A stretch of 64,000 nt of DNA from Thermaurantimonas sp046299575 (lineage in GTDB: Bacteria; Bacteroidota; Bacteroidia; Flavobacteriales; Schleiferiaceae): assembly GCF_046299575.1 (NCBI RefSeq), contig NZ_JBKBHX010000003.1, positions 256,405-320,404 on the forward strand, written 5' to 3'. Positions 26,798 to 35,459 of this stretch are shown piece by piece. Position 1 is the first letter of the stretch, and each line of letters opens with the position of its first letter. Both the position numbers and the translations under genes were made by a program. The notes beneath the pieces were generated by a model. It was not told where the DNA came from, searched no databases, and saw nothing but the letters and a program-made list of their open reading frames with translations.

Positions 26798-27985
26798 TTA
26801 TTCAAGAATTTCAGTTACCTGACCAGCACCTACTGTGCGACCACCTTCGCGGATAGCGAAACGGAGACCCTTGCTGATAGCTACAGGCGTGATCAGATTT
26901 ACGGTGATGGTGAGGTTATCACCTGGCATTACCATGTCAACGCCTTCAGGAAGGATGATCTCACCAGTTACGTCAGTAGTACGGAGGTAGAACTGTGGAC
27001 GATACTTGTTGTGGAATGGAGTGTGGCGACCACCTTCTTCCTTCTTCAGGATATACACCTCAGCCTTGAATTTCTTGTGTGGAGTCTGAGAACCTGGCTT
27101 GCAGATCACCATACCACGACGAATTTGAGACTTTTCAATACCGCGAAGCAAGAGACCTACGTTGTCACCAGCTTCACCTCTGTCGAGGATCTTTCGGAAC
27201 ATCTCCACACCTGTAACGGTAGAAGTGAGCTTTTCATCACCAAATCCAATAATTTCTACAGGATCACCTGTGTTAATGATACCTGTCTCGATACGACCAG
27301 TAGCCACAGTACCACGACCTGTAATGGTGAACACGTCTTCGATCGGCATCAGGAAAGGCTTATCCTTATCTCTTACAGGCTCTTCGATCCAGGTATCAAC
27401 AGCATCCATCAGCTTCAAAACTGTATCCACCCACTTGGGCTCACCGTTGAGAGCACCGAGAGCAGAACCTCTGATCACAGGAGTGTTGTCGCCATCGTAT
27501 TCGTAGAATGAGAGAAGCTCACGAACCTCCATTTCTACAAGCTCGAGCAGCTCTTCGTCATCTACCATGTCCACCTTGTTGAGGAACACTACAATTCTGG
27601 GTACGCCTACCTGACGAGCGAGAAGAATGTGCTCACGAGTTTGGGGCATCGGACCATCGGTAGCAGCTACAACGAGGATAGCTCCATCCATCTGAGCGGC
27701 ACCGGTAACCATGTTCTTCACATAGTCAGCGTGACCCGGACAGTCAACGTGTGCGTAGTGTCTCTTGTCAGTTTCGTACTCTACGTGTGCAGTGTTAATG
27801 GTGATACCTCTTTCTTTTTCTTCAGGTGCATTATCGATAGAGTCGAAGCTGCGAGCCTGAGCAAGACCTCTTTCAGCCAAAACTTTTGTAATAGCGGCAG
27901 TCAAAGTAGTCTTACCGTGGTCTACGTGACCTATAGTACCCACGTTTACGTGGGGTTTGGTTCTAATAAATTGCTCTTTTGCCAT
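26798..27985 (-). CDS. tuf: Elongation factor Tu
   Basis: A 395-residue translational GTPase. G1 is GHVDHGKTTL near 19-28, G3 DCPGHADYV near 80-88 and G4 NKVDMVDD near 135-142. Domains 2 and 3 are complete (ending VGAGQVTEILE). It delivers aminoacyl-tRNA to the ribosome. It is flanked by four tRNA genes upstream and tRNA-Trp/secE downstream, as in the E. coli thrU-tyrU-glyT-thrT-tufB cluster. Confidence 0.99.
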   Translation of the reverse strand: MAKEQFIRTKPHVNVGTIGHVDHGKTTLTAAITKVLAERGLAQARSFDSIDNAPEEKERGITINTAHVEYETDKRHYAHVDCPGHADYVKNMVTGAAQMDGAILVVAATDGPMPQTREHILLARQVGVPRIVVFLNKVDMVDDEELLELVEMEVRELLSFYEYDGDNTPVIRGSALGALNGEPKWVDTVLKLMDAVDTWIEEPVRDKDKPFLMPIEDVFTITGRGTVATGRIETGIINTGDPVEIIGFGDEKLTSTVTGVEMFRKILDRGEAGDNVGLLLRGIEKSQIRRGMVICKPGSQTPHKKFKAEVYILKKEEGGRHTPFHNKYRPQFYLRTTDVTGEIILPEGVDMVMPGDNLTITVNLITPVAISKGLRFAIREGGRTVGAGQVTEILE

Positions 27986-28023
27986 TTCGGAAGCTCAATT
28001 AATGTTGATAAACAAAAAATCAG

Positions 28024-28095
28024 AGCCGATGGAGGGAATTGAACCCTCGACCTTTTCCTTACCAAGGAAACACTCTACCACTGAGCTACAACGGC
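28024..28095 (-). tRNA. tRNA-Thr (anticodon GGU)
   Basis: 72 nt. Stem TTTCC/GGAAA encloses loop TTGGTAA, giving anticodon GGT. The acceptor GCCGTTG pairs with CATCGGC except for a T-T mismatch at position 5-68; the discriminator is T. The last tRNA before tuf. Confidence 0.93.
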
Positions 28096-28104
28096 TTACC
28101 AAAG

Positions 28105-28177
28105 AGCGGAAGACGGGATTCGAACCCGCGGCCCTCAGCTTGGAAGGCTGATGCTCTACCAACTGAGCTACTTCCGC
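28105..28177 (-). tRNA. tRNA-Gly (anticodon UCC)
   Basis: 73 nt. The acceptor GCGGAAG pairs with CTTCCGC and the discriminator is T. The anticodon loop CTTCCAA gives TCC. The T-loop is TTCGAAT. It lies 9 bp from the next tRNA, in one polycistronic tRNA-tuf transcript. Confidence 0.96.
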
Positions 28178-28184
28178 ACACTGG

Positions 28185-28265
28185 TGGGGAGAGAAGGATT
28201 CGAACCTCCGAAGCTTTCGCAACAGATTTACAGTCTGCCCCATTTGACCACTCTGGAATCTCCCC
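28185..28265 (-). tRNA. tRNA-Tyr (anticodon GUA)
   Basis: 81 nt, with the long variable arm expected for bacterial tRNA-Tyr. The acceptor GGGGAGA pairs with TCTCCCC and the discriminator is A. The anticodon loop CTGTAAA gives GTA. Confidence 0.96.
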
Positions 28266-28297
28266 AATCTTTTGAAAAAGAACGTTTTAAAATTAAG

Positions 28298-28370
28298 AGC
28301 CGGCAGAGGGACTCGAACCCCCGACCAGCTGATTACAAATCAGCTGCTCTACCAACTGAGCTATGCCGGC
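28298..28370 (-). tRNA. tRNA-Thr (anticodon UGU)
   Basis: 73 nt. The acceptor GCCGGCA pairs perfectly with TGCCGGC and the discriminator is T. Stem GCTGA/TCAGC encloses loop TTTGTAA, giving TGT. This is the first gene of the cluster, 17 bp after a matching promoter. Confidence 0.96.
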
Positions 28371-28386
28371 TTAAATTTTGGGATTG

Positions 28387-28417
28387 CAAATGTAGAGATC
28401 TTTTTTGTTCTGCAAAA
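28387..28417 (-). promoter_or_regulatory. Bacteroidota-type promoter of the tRNA-tuf-secE-nusG-rplKAJL-rpoBC cluster
   Basis: On the minus strand TTTTG (28413-28417) is followed by an 18-bp spacer and TACATTTG (28387-28394). Both boxes and the spacing equal those before tRNA-Ala. It is the best promoter at the head of this 13-kb cluster; internal promoters may exist. Confidence 0.82.
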
Positions 28418-28650
28418 TGTTTTTCAAAAATCTTATTGGCATTTTGAAATGGCCGTCTTACCTTTACATTACTAAATTAAAAAATTGAAAATCAATTCTT
28501 TGAAAAGTTCTTTTTGAGTAATTCATCAAACACAGTTCACAACACCGATTAGTGCTTCACAGAAATTAGACAACTTTTAACACTTATCATCAAAAAAAAG
28601 GAAGGCATATAAATCTATTCGTTTTCTTTGTTGCACAATTTCAAACAACC

Positions 28651-29703
28651 ATGAAAAAAATTCTGATTACCGGAGGTGCCGGATTCATTGGCTCACACGT
28701 GGTGAGGCGTTTTGTAACGAGATATCCTGAATATCACATATACAATCTCGACGCCCTAACTTATGCCGGAAACCTTGAAAATCTGAGAGACATAGAAAAC
28801 GCTCCTAACTATACCTTTTTAAAAGAGGACATTACTGAGGGTGAGCGCATGATGCATCTCATTAGTGAGATAAAACCCGACGGAGTGATTCATTTAGCTG
28901 CTGAATCGCATGTTGATCGCTCTATAAACGATCCTCTCGCTTTTGTTAAAACCAATGTTATCGGCACTGTTAACCTTTTAAATGCCTGCAGAGAGACTTG
29001 GAAAGGCAGTTACGACAAGACACTTTTTTACCATATTTCTACCGACGAGGTGTATGGTACGCTGGGCGAAACCGGGCTATTTACAGAAACTACCCCTTAT
29101 GCACCTAACTCTCCATACTCGGCATCAAAAGCAGCATCTGACCATTTCGTACGTGCCTATGGTGAAACGTACGGAATGAGCTATATAATTACCAACTGTT
29201 CAAACAACTATGGCCCATACCAATTTCCAGAGAAATTAATTCCGCTCTTTATCAACAATATTATACACCAAAAACCACTGCCAGTGTACGGCGATGGACT
29301 TTATACTCGTGACTGGCTGTATGTAGTTGATCACGCTATAGCTATTGATTTAGTTTTCCACAAGGGAAAAAGTCACGAAACCTACAACATCGGTGGCTTC
29401 AACGAATGGAAAAACATTGATCTGGTTAGATTGCTCTGCCGGCTAATGGATAAAAAACTCGGAAGAGAAGAAGGTAGCTCTGAAAAACTCATCACCTTTG
29501 TAAAAGATAGGCCGGGTCACGATCGAAGGTATGCCATAGATGCCTCCAAAATAAATCGCGAGCTGGGCTGGAAACCATCTGTTACATTTGAACAAGGGCT
29601 TTCCGAAACCATCGATTGGTATCTTAATAATACAGAATGGCTCACTCATGTAACCTCCGGTGCTTACCAACACTATTACGAGCAGATGTACAAAAACAGA
29701 TAA
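28651..29703 (+). CDS. rfbB: dTDP-glucose 4,6-dehydratase
   Basis: A 350-residue extended short-chain dehydrogenase. The NAD-binding motif is GGAGFIGSH at 7-15. The catalytic region has STDEVYGTLG near 131-140 and YSASKAASDHF with the active Tyr-x-x-x-Lys. It converts dTDP-glucose to dTDP-4-keto-6-deoxyglucose, the step after RfbA, for rhamnose-type surface sugars. It stands alone here, divergent from the tRNA cluster (280 bp apart). Confidence 0.95.
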   Translation: MKKILITGGAGFIGSHVVRRFVTRYPEYHIYNLDALTYAGNLENLRDIENAPNYTFLKEDITEGERMMHLISEIKPDGVIHLAAESHVDRSINDPLAFVKTNVIGTVNLLNACRETWKGSYDKTLFYHISTDEVYGTLGETGLFTETTPYAPNSPYSASKAASDHFVRAYGETYGMSYIITNCSNNYGPYQFPEKLIPLFINNIIHQKPLPVYGDGLYTRDWLYVVDHAIAIDLVFHKGKSHETYNIGGFNEWKNIDLVRLLCRLMDKKLGREEGSSEKLITFVKDRPGHDRRYAIDASKINRELGWKPSVTFEQGLSETIDWYLNNTEWLTHVTSGAYQHYYEQMYKNR

Positions 29704-29722
29704 GATAAGTTTACAATAAAAT

Positions 29723-29764
29723 TCAGCCTCCGGTCTTGGCACTTTACACCATCCTGGGGGCTGA
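29723..29764 (+). terminator. Possible bidirectional hairpin terminator between rfbB and the GH57 gene
   Basis: TCAGCCTCC pairs with GGGGGCTGA (one G-T pair) around a loop of about 24 bases, with T-rich sequence after it. It overlaps the end of the convergent GH57 gene. The large loop lowers confidence. Confidence 0.4.
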
Positions 29765-32167
29765 TTTATTTAATTTACCTCGTATTTCCATTCCAAGTTT
29801 ATTGGCCAGCAGCAACACTCCAAACATTTCTGATTGGGGAAATTTACCCTCTTTAATTATGGTAAATATCAAATCCTGAAGTTCGTTGAGTTGTGGAGTT
29901 ATACCTATAGATTTTAAGCTGTTTATCAAATCAATAGACAATTCGACGACGAGGTGGATGTTTTGATTTTTGCGATATTCTTCTACAAGGGTATTAATTT
30001 TCAAAGTAGCAGCATAGTTGAGCCTTTCTGTTGGGATTCGGAATTTCCATTTCAGAATTATTTGCTCTATTTCGTGGATCTTGTCGATATCGGGCAAAGT
30101 AGGTGATGCAAGCTCGTCATAAAGATTCTGTATAACTAAGGTCTTTAAGTTGGTTATCAAAATTTCGGGGATTGTCAGACCTTCTTTGTGCATCAAATTG
30201 AGCAGCAGGAAGGTGCGCTCATTGATGCGCTCGTAAAAATCAAGGGCATTTTTAACCTGAATATCCAGTACGCGATCGAGTAATTTTTTCTGTTCGTCTT
30301 TGAAAAGGTCAAAGAAAGAGAAGGTGCGTGAAGCAAAGTTGTCTTTAATAAGCTCAAGTACCTGGGTCAGATTTCCGGCATCAAAGTATTCTCTGAATTT
30401 TTTGACAAGCGAAGCGTATTCATCATAGCTAAGGCTATCAGCGGTATTGCCAATGAGGTGATGATTGCCAAGATACAGAATTACAAAGCTGAAGCGCTTT
30501 TGACTCTGGGTCACCTTTGAGCGCACCTTCGTTTGACCAATTACGAGCAACTGGCCGCCTGCCTTTATACGGGTAAGTTCTTCAGAGGTGCATTCATAAT
30601 TGAGCACTGTGAGGTTGCGAGCATCTTCTTCGAAGAGGGTACTTACTGCATAGTGCATACCAACTTGAGTAAGCGACAGGCGCTTGGGCACTACCATAGT
30701 GCGATATATGTCGGCCCCAGTACCCAGTGAAGGAATATTGGACTGAGCCTGGCTCAAAATTTCCAGAAAACGCGGATAAAGGTCCACTTGCGCTACATCC
30801 TCGGCCAGCTGCATGGCGCGCTCAGCATATTGTAATATTTGAATGGTTTCAATTCCAGAAATTTCGTTGAAAAACCAACCGCAGGAAGTGTACATATATA
30901 GGGCCATGCGCTGCATTTCGAGTGCGCGGATGATGGTAATGATTTCTTCCTCTTTGAGGTCTTTACCAATATAATGTTCAATGAACCGTAGTGTTTTTGT
31001 GCGGCTCCTCTGCTGAAAGATGTGGATGTATTTGTTTCGAAGATCCCATGGATTCGGATGGTATTTTTTTAGTTTTGATTCAAAAATATTTGCGAGTTCA
31101 TCTCTCAAATAATCAAGGGCTTCGCGCAAAGGCTTACGCCACTTCTGATTCCAATGGGGCTCACCACCTGTCTTACAACCGCAGTCTGATCTCCACCGCT
31201 CTACCCCATGTGCACACGACCAGGAGGAGTTTTCATGAATCTGAACCTCGTATTGAGGTGGGAATTTTCTCAGATAGTAGCCATAGTTGGCTATTTTTAT
31301 ATCAGGTTGTTTTTTTAGGTAATGAATGCAGTAGGCCAGTGCCATGTCGCCATTGCGGTGGTGATGACCATAGCTTTCACCGTCAGTTGCAATATGTACC
31401 AATTGCGCCTCACTTGGGTCGGAGTCGAAGGCGCTCATCAACTGGTGTGCGAAAAATTTTCCGTCGTTTAAATATCCTTTGAAGGCGACGCCTTGCGATA
31501 ATTCGGCATGATAAAAAAAGATAGCAATCGACTTGCCCGACGGCAAGTTGCAAACGTAAGCTCTGCGGCTGTCGATACCAGGAATCCAGTCGTTTGTTCC
31601 AATTCGCCGAAAACGAGCGGCCTGATATGGCGACAGGATGGTGAATTTTATTTTGTTTTCGGCCAGGATTTCAAGCGTTTCGGTATCAACGGCGGTTTCG
31701 GCAAGCCACATACCTTCCGGATTTCTACCGAAGCGCTTTTCAAAGTCCTCTATTCCCCAAATGATTTGTGTCTCTTTGTCACGGCGATTGGCCAGTGGCA
31801 TAATGATGTGGTTATACACCTGTGCAATGGCCGACCCGTGTCCCTCGAACTGAACGATCGACTGCATATCGGCATCTATAATTCGCTGATATACATCGGG
31901 CTGGTGAATTTCGAGCCAGCTGAGCAAGGTAGGACCGAAGTTGAAGGAAATATCTATGTAGTTGTTTACGATATCAGCGATTTTTCCTGCATCGTTCAGG
32001 ATGCGACTCACACTGTTTGGTCGATAGCATTCTTGGGTGATGCGTTCGTTCCAATCGTGATAGGGATGTGCAGATTCCTGAATCTCGATCTCTTCGAGCC
32101 AAGCATTCTCCCGGGGTGGCTGGTAAAAGTGACCATGTACGCAGATGTACTTTTTGCATTCGGCCAT
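29744..32167 (-). CDS. Glycoside hydrolase family 57 protein with DUF3536 region
   Basis: An 807-residue cytoplasmic protein (no signal peptide). The GH57 opening motif HGHFYQPPRENAW is at 11-23. A candidate nucleophile is Glu157 in GMWLAETAVD and a candidate acid is Asp262 in ATDGESYGHHH. A DUF3536-type helical region follows (about 320-800). GH57 enzymes act on alpha-glucans (amylase, branching or glucanotransferase). It lies 21 bp after glgB in one transcription unit, which supports a role in glycogen-like polymer metabolism. The exact activity cannot be read from sequence. Confidence 0.88.
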   Translation of the reverse strand: MAECKKYICVHGHFYQPPRENAWLEEIEIQESAHPYHDWNERITQECYRPNSVSRILNDAGKIADIVNNYIDISFNFGPTLLSWLEIHQPDVYQRIIDADMQSIVQFEGHGSAIAQVYNHIIMPLANRRDKETQIIWGIEDFEKRFGRNPEGMWLAETAVDTETLEILAENKIKFTILSPYQAARFRRIGTNDWIPGIDSRRAYVCNLPSGKSIAIFFYHAELSQGVAFKGYLNDGKFFAHQLMSAFDSDPSEAQLVHIATDGESYGHHHRNGDMALAYCIHYLKKQPDIKIANYGYYLRKFPPQYEVQIHENSSWSCAHGVERWRSDCGCKTGGEPHWNQKWRKPLREALDYLRDELANIFESKLKKYHPNPWDLRNKYIHIFQQRSRTKTLRFIEHYIGKDLKEEEIITIIRALEMQRMALYMYTSCGWFFNEISGIETIQILQYAERAMQLAEDVAQVDLYPRFLEILSQAQSNIPSLGTGADIYRTMVVPKRLSLTQVGMHYAVSTLFEEDARNLTVLNYECTSEELTRIKAGGQLLVIGQTKVRSKVTQSQKRFSFVILYLGNHHLIGNTADSLSYDEYASLVKKFREYFDAGNLTQVLELIKDNFASRTFSFFDLFKDEQKKLLDRVLDIQVKNALDFYERINERTFLLLNLMHKEGLTIPEILITNLKTLVIQNLYDELASPTLPDIDKIHEIEQIILKWKFRIPTERLNYAATLKINTLVEEYRKNQNIHLVVELSIDLINSLKSIGITPQLNELQDLIFTIIKEGKFPQSEMFGVLLLANKLGMEIRGKLNKSAPRMV

Positions 32168-32188
32168 GTGTCAAGGGGAATTAATATT

Positions 32189-34099
32189 TTAAGTGTTTGA
32201 TTTTGCAAATACTACAACTGCCAGTGGAGGTAAATCAACGGCTATACTGTGTTCGCGGCCATGCCATGGAGTGGTATCTGACTTTACTTTGTAGCCATTT
32301 TTTAGCATTCCGCTGCCGCCATATTTGGCATCATCGGTGTTTAGTATTAATTTCCAATATCCATAGGAGGGAACTCCAATTCGGTAATCTTTACGTGGTA
32401 CAGGGGTGAAGTTAGCAATGATTACCAGGTCGTTGTTAGGATTGCCTGATTTGCGCACATACGAAAGCACACTTTGCTTCCAGTCGTTGGCTTCAATCCA
32501 CTCAAAACCTTCGGGGCTGTACTGTTTTTTATAGAGTGCCTCTTGATTTTTATAAAGGTGATTTAAATCAATAATGAGTTGCTGAATGCCTTGACTGAAG
32601 GAAAGGTTAGCAAGCTGATCCCACCGCACCGAGCCATCGTGATTCCATTCGCTCGATTGACCAAATTCGCTGCCCATAAACATCAGTTTGCTCCCAGGAT
32701 GGGTGTACATATAGCCGTACAAAGCTCTTAGGTTGGCAAATTTTTGCCAAAGGTCACCCGGCATACGACTTAGTAAAGATCCTTTGCCGTGAACAACCTC
32801 ATCGTGCGAAAAGGGAAGCACAAAATTCTCGCTGAACGCATATACCAGGCTGAAGGTAATTTGATTGTGGTGATACCTGCGAAAGAGAGGATCGATGCTG
32901 AAGTATTTCAATGAATCATGCATCCAACCCATCATCCACTTCATTCCAAAGCCAAGGCCTCCATCATACACAGGCCTTGACACTTTTGGAAAAGAGGTAG
33001 ATTCTTCGGCAATCATTTGGATGTCAGGATGTTCCTTATATATATACTCATTGAGTTCTTTCATAAAAGAGATAGCTTCCAGGTTTTCCTTTCCACCGTA
33101 CTGATTAGGAACCCATTCGCCAGGCTTTCTGGAGTAATCCAGGTAAAGCATGGAGGCCACAGCATCTACTCTCAGTGCATCGGCATGAAAGTGCTCAATC
33201 CAAAACATGGCATTTGAAAAGAGGAAAGAACGCACTTCATACCTTCCGTAATTAAAAATATAGCTATTCCAGTCGGGGTGATATCCCTTTCGGGGGTCTT
33301 CGTGCTCGTAGAGCGATGTACCATCAAATTTATGTAGACCATGTGCATCGCCAGGAAAGTGAGAGGGCACCCAGTCGAGAATTACTGCTATGTCAGCTTG
33401 ATGAAAAGCATCGATCAGCTCCATAAACTCAGCAGGCGTACCGTATCGTGAAGAGGGAGCGAAATATCCGGTGATTTGATAACCCCATGATCCGAAAAAA
33501 GGATGTTCCATGACGGGCATAAACTCCACGTGCGTATAACCCATTTTCTTTACATAAGGCACCAATTTTTCGATTAATTGCTTATAGCTCAGAGAGGTGC
33601 CGTCAGGGTTTCGCATCCAACTGCCCAAGTGCACTTCATAAATGCTCATGGGGCTATCATGGCAATTACGCAGACTTAAATTGGCTTTCCATTTTTTATC
33701 CTTCCAATGGTATTTATCCTTCCAAATAATGCTGGCAGTCTTGGGAGGTGTTTCGCACATTCGGCCGTAGGGATCTGCCTTCTCAAGATGGTAGCCCCAG
33801 GGCGAAACAATCATGTATTTGTAGCGATGCCCTTCCAAAGCCCCGGGCACAAAGCCTTCCCAGATTCCTGAACCATCCCAACGCGGGTAGAGTGGATGGG
33901 CTTCTTTATTCCAAAAATTAAAGTCACCTATTACAGAGACATATTTCGCATTCGGTGCCCACACTGAAAAATACGTTCCTTCAACTCCGTCTATCTCCAT
34001 GGGATGAGCTCCCATTTTTTCGTACATTTTGAAGTGGTGACCCGAGCTGAAAAGAGAAATATCAAAATCCGTATAAAGAGAATGTGGGACTGTACTCAT
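32189..34099 (-). CDS. glgB: 1,4-alpha-glucan branching enzyme
   Basis: A 636-residue GH13 branching enzyme. An N-terminal CBM48 domain (about 38-115, FSVWAPNAKYVSVIGDFN) precedes the catalytic barrel. Catalytic residues are Asp312 (ALRVDAVASM), the Glu pair 365-366 (MIAEEST) and Asp431 (PFSHDEVVHG). It introduces alpha-1,6 branches into glycogen. Length fits the form with a single N-terminal module. It is followed by the GH57 protein. No glycogen synthase or phosphorylase gene is in the window. Confidence 0.95.
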   Translation of the reverse strand: MSTVPHSLYTDFDISLFSSGHHFKMYEKMGAHPMEIDGVEGTYFSVWAPNAKYVSVIGDFNFWNKEAHPLYPRWDGSGIWEGFVPGALEGHRYKYMIVSPWGYHLEKADPYGRMCETPPKTASIIWKDKYHWKDKKWKANLSLRNCHDSPMSIYEVHLGSWMRNPDGTSLSYKQLIEKLVPYVKKMGYTHVEFMPVMEHPFFGSWGYQITGYFAPSSRYGTPAEFMELIDAFHQADIAVILDWVPSHFPGDAHGLHKFDGTSLYEHEDPRKGYHPDWNSYIFNYGRYEVRSFLFSNAMFWIEHFHADALRVDAVASMLYLDYSRKPGEWVPNQYGGKENLEAISFMKELNEYIYKEHPDIQMIAEESTSFPKVSRPVYDGGLGFGMKWMMGWMHDSLKYFSIDPLFRRYHHNQITFSLVYAFSENFVLPFSHDEVVHGKGSLLSRMPGDLWQKFANLRALYGYMYTHPGSKLMFMGSEFGQSSEWNHDGSVRWDQLANLSFSQGIQQLIIDLNHLYKNQEALYKKQYSPEGFEWIEANDWKQSVLSYVRKSGNPNNDLVIIANFTPVPRKDYRIGVPSYGYWKLILNTDDAKYGGSGMLKNGYKVKSDTTPWHGREHSIAVDLPPLAVVVFAKSNT

Positions 34100-34229
34100 A
34101 CCATTGTAAGGAATGAAATGATTTCAATGCTGCTAAATAAATTCAAAGATTTCACATAAATATGTGGTTTGGTCAGGAATGATCTAAATTAATTTTCCAT
34201 ACCTTTGCCATGATTAAGTAAAAAGGCCG

Positions 34230-35306
34230 ATGACGATAAACGAGCACATTATCAATCTGCTCTATTCTTACGACTGTGTAATTATACCTGGTTTCGGTGG
34301 TTTTGTTGCCAGATACTTTCCCGCCGAAATACAGGAGGGCACATATATGTTTCGGCCACCTTCGAAGCGCATTTCTTTCAATGCCCGATTGAAAGAAAAC
34401 GATGGCTTAGTAGCACACTACATCAGTCAGAAAGAAGGAATTTCGTACCAGGAAGCCCTTCAGATGCTCGAAATAACAGTTCGCTCTTGGAATAGAATAC
34501 TGGAAAGTGGCAACAAAATACATCTTGAGGGCATAGGTAAGATTTACACCGATTCAGAAGGCAATTTGCAATTTACCCCGGCCCTTGAGGCTAATTTTTT
34601 GACTTCATCATATGGACTCGCCATGTTTCGCTCACCGGCAATTACAACGGAATCATTGATTGCACAATCCATTCGCCGGCAAGCAGAAGCTGAAGGCAAA
34701 GTACTCGAGAGCAGAAATGCTGGTTATTTTCTTTCAAATGTCTTCAATACGGTAAAAGTAGCATCTGTAGTGGTTGTGGTAGGATCCATCTTTTACTTAG
34801 CCATTGAAAACACTCAGATGTTTAAAAGGTCAAAAACCGATAGTTTTTCATACATAGGTTTCACAGTCAATGATTCCATTGCACCTACTTCTGAGGATCT
34901 TAAAGATAATTTTAATATATCTGAGTCAGAGTCAACAGAATTCAATGAGCCTGCGCGACAGATTGAAACAAAATCACAGGAACAAAAAATCGAGAATTTT
35001 TCCTCGGTTGAAATTCTCCCGCTGAAGGAAGTACGATCAGCTGAAAACTCAAGCTACAATGGCACCAGCACCGCCGAAAAAGTCAGTGAAGTGCGAGAAA
35101 TTGTTAAAATTTCCGTAGGTGCCTTCGGCGTAGAAGCAAATGCTCAAAACAGACTCAGAGAACTTGCTAATCATAATATAAATGGTTTCATAGAACCCAC
35201 TGGCAAGCTCTATCGCGTGGTGGTAGCTTGTGAAAAGAAAGAGGCTGATGTAATGCTTCAAAAGATCAAAGAAATGGTAGCACAAGATGCCTTTGTTTTA
35301 AAATAA
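34230..35306 (+). CDS. HU-CCDC81-type and SPOR domain membrane protein
   Basis: A 358-residue protein. Residues 1-70 (INLLYSYDCVIIPGFGGFVA) and about 65-130 (NKIHLEGIGKIYTD) resemble the tandem HU-CCDC81 modules found in Bacteroidota. One membrane helix is at about 172-192. An acidic/Ser-rich linker follows, and a C-terminal SPOR domain (about 287-357, VKISVGAFGVEANAQNRLRE). The predicted topology has the HU-like part inside and SPOR in the periplasm binding denuded peptidoglycan at division sites. It could link nucleoid or DNA-like ligands with the septum; this is inference. Stand-alone gene, divergent from glgB. Confidence 0.88.
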   Translation: MTINEHIINLLYSYDCVIIPGFGGFVARYFPAEIQEGTYMFRPPSKRISFNARLKENDGLVAHYISQKEGISYQEALQMLEITVRSWNRILESGNKIHLEGIGKIYTDSEGNLQFTPALEANFLTSSYGLAMFRSPAITTESLIAQSIRRQAEAEGKVLESRNAGYFLSNVFNTVKVASVVVVVGSIFYLAIENTQMFKRSKTDSFSYIGFTVNDSIAPTSEDLKDNFNISESESTEFNEPARQIETKSQEQKIENFSSVEILPLKEVRSAENSSYNGTSTAEKVSEVREIVKISVGAFGVEANAQNRLRELANHNINGFIEPTGKLYRVVVACEKKEADVMLQKIKEMVAQDAFVLK

Positions 35307-35459
35307 CACATTTTTTTACTCTTTTTCGCTACAAGGATTTTACAAGCGCCTTTTGAAAGAACAGTCCAGAGTTTCCAATCATTTTTTTGTGACTACCGGT
35401 CCCGACCGATTAAGATCTGCAAGCGTAGTTTTGTTTCAGAATTTTAATAATTCCAAATT

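Noticed and set aside
27995..28475. Several frames over the tRNA cluster on both strands
   Set aside because: They arise from translating tRNA genes.
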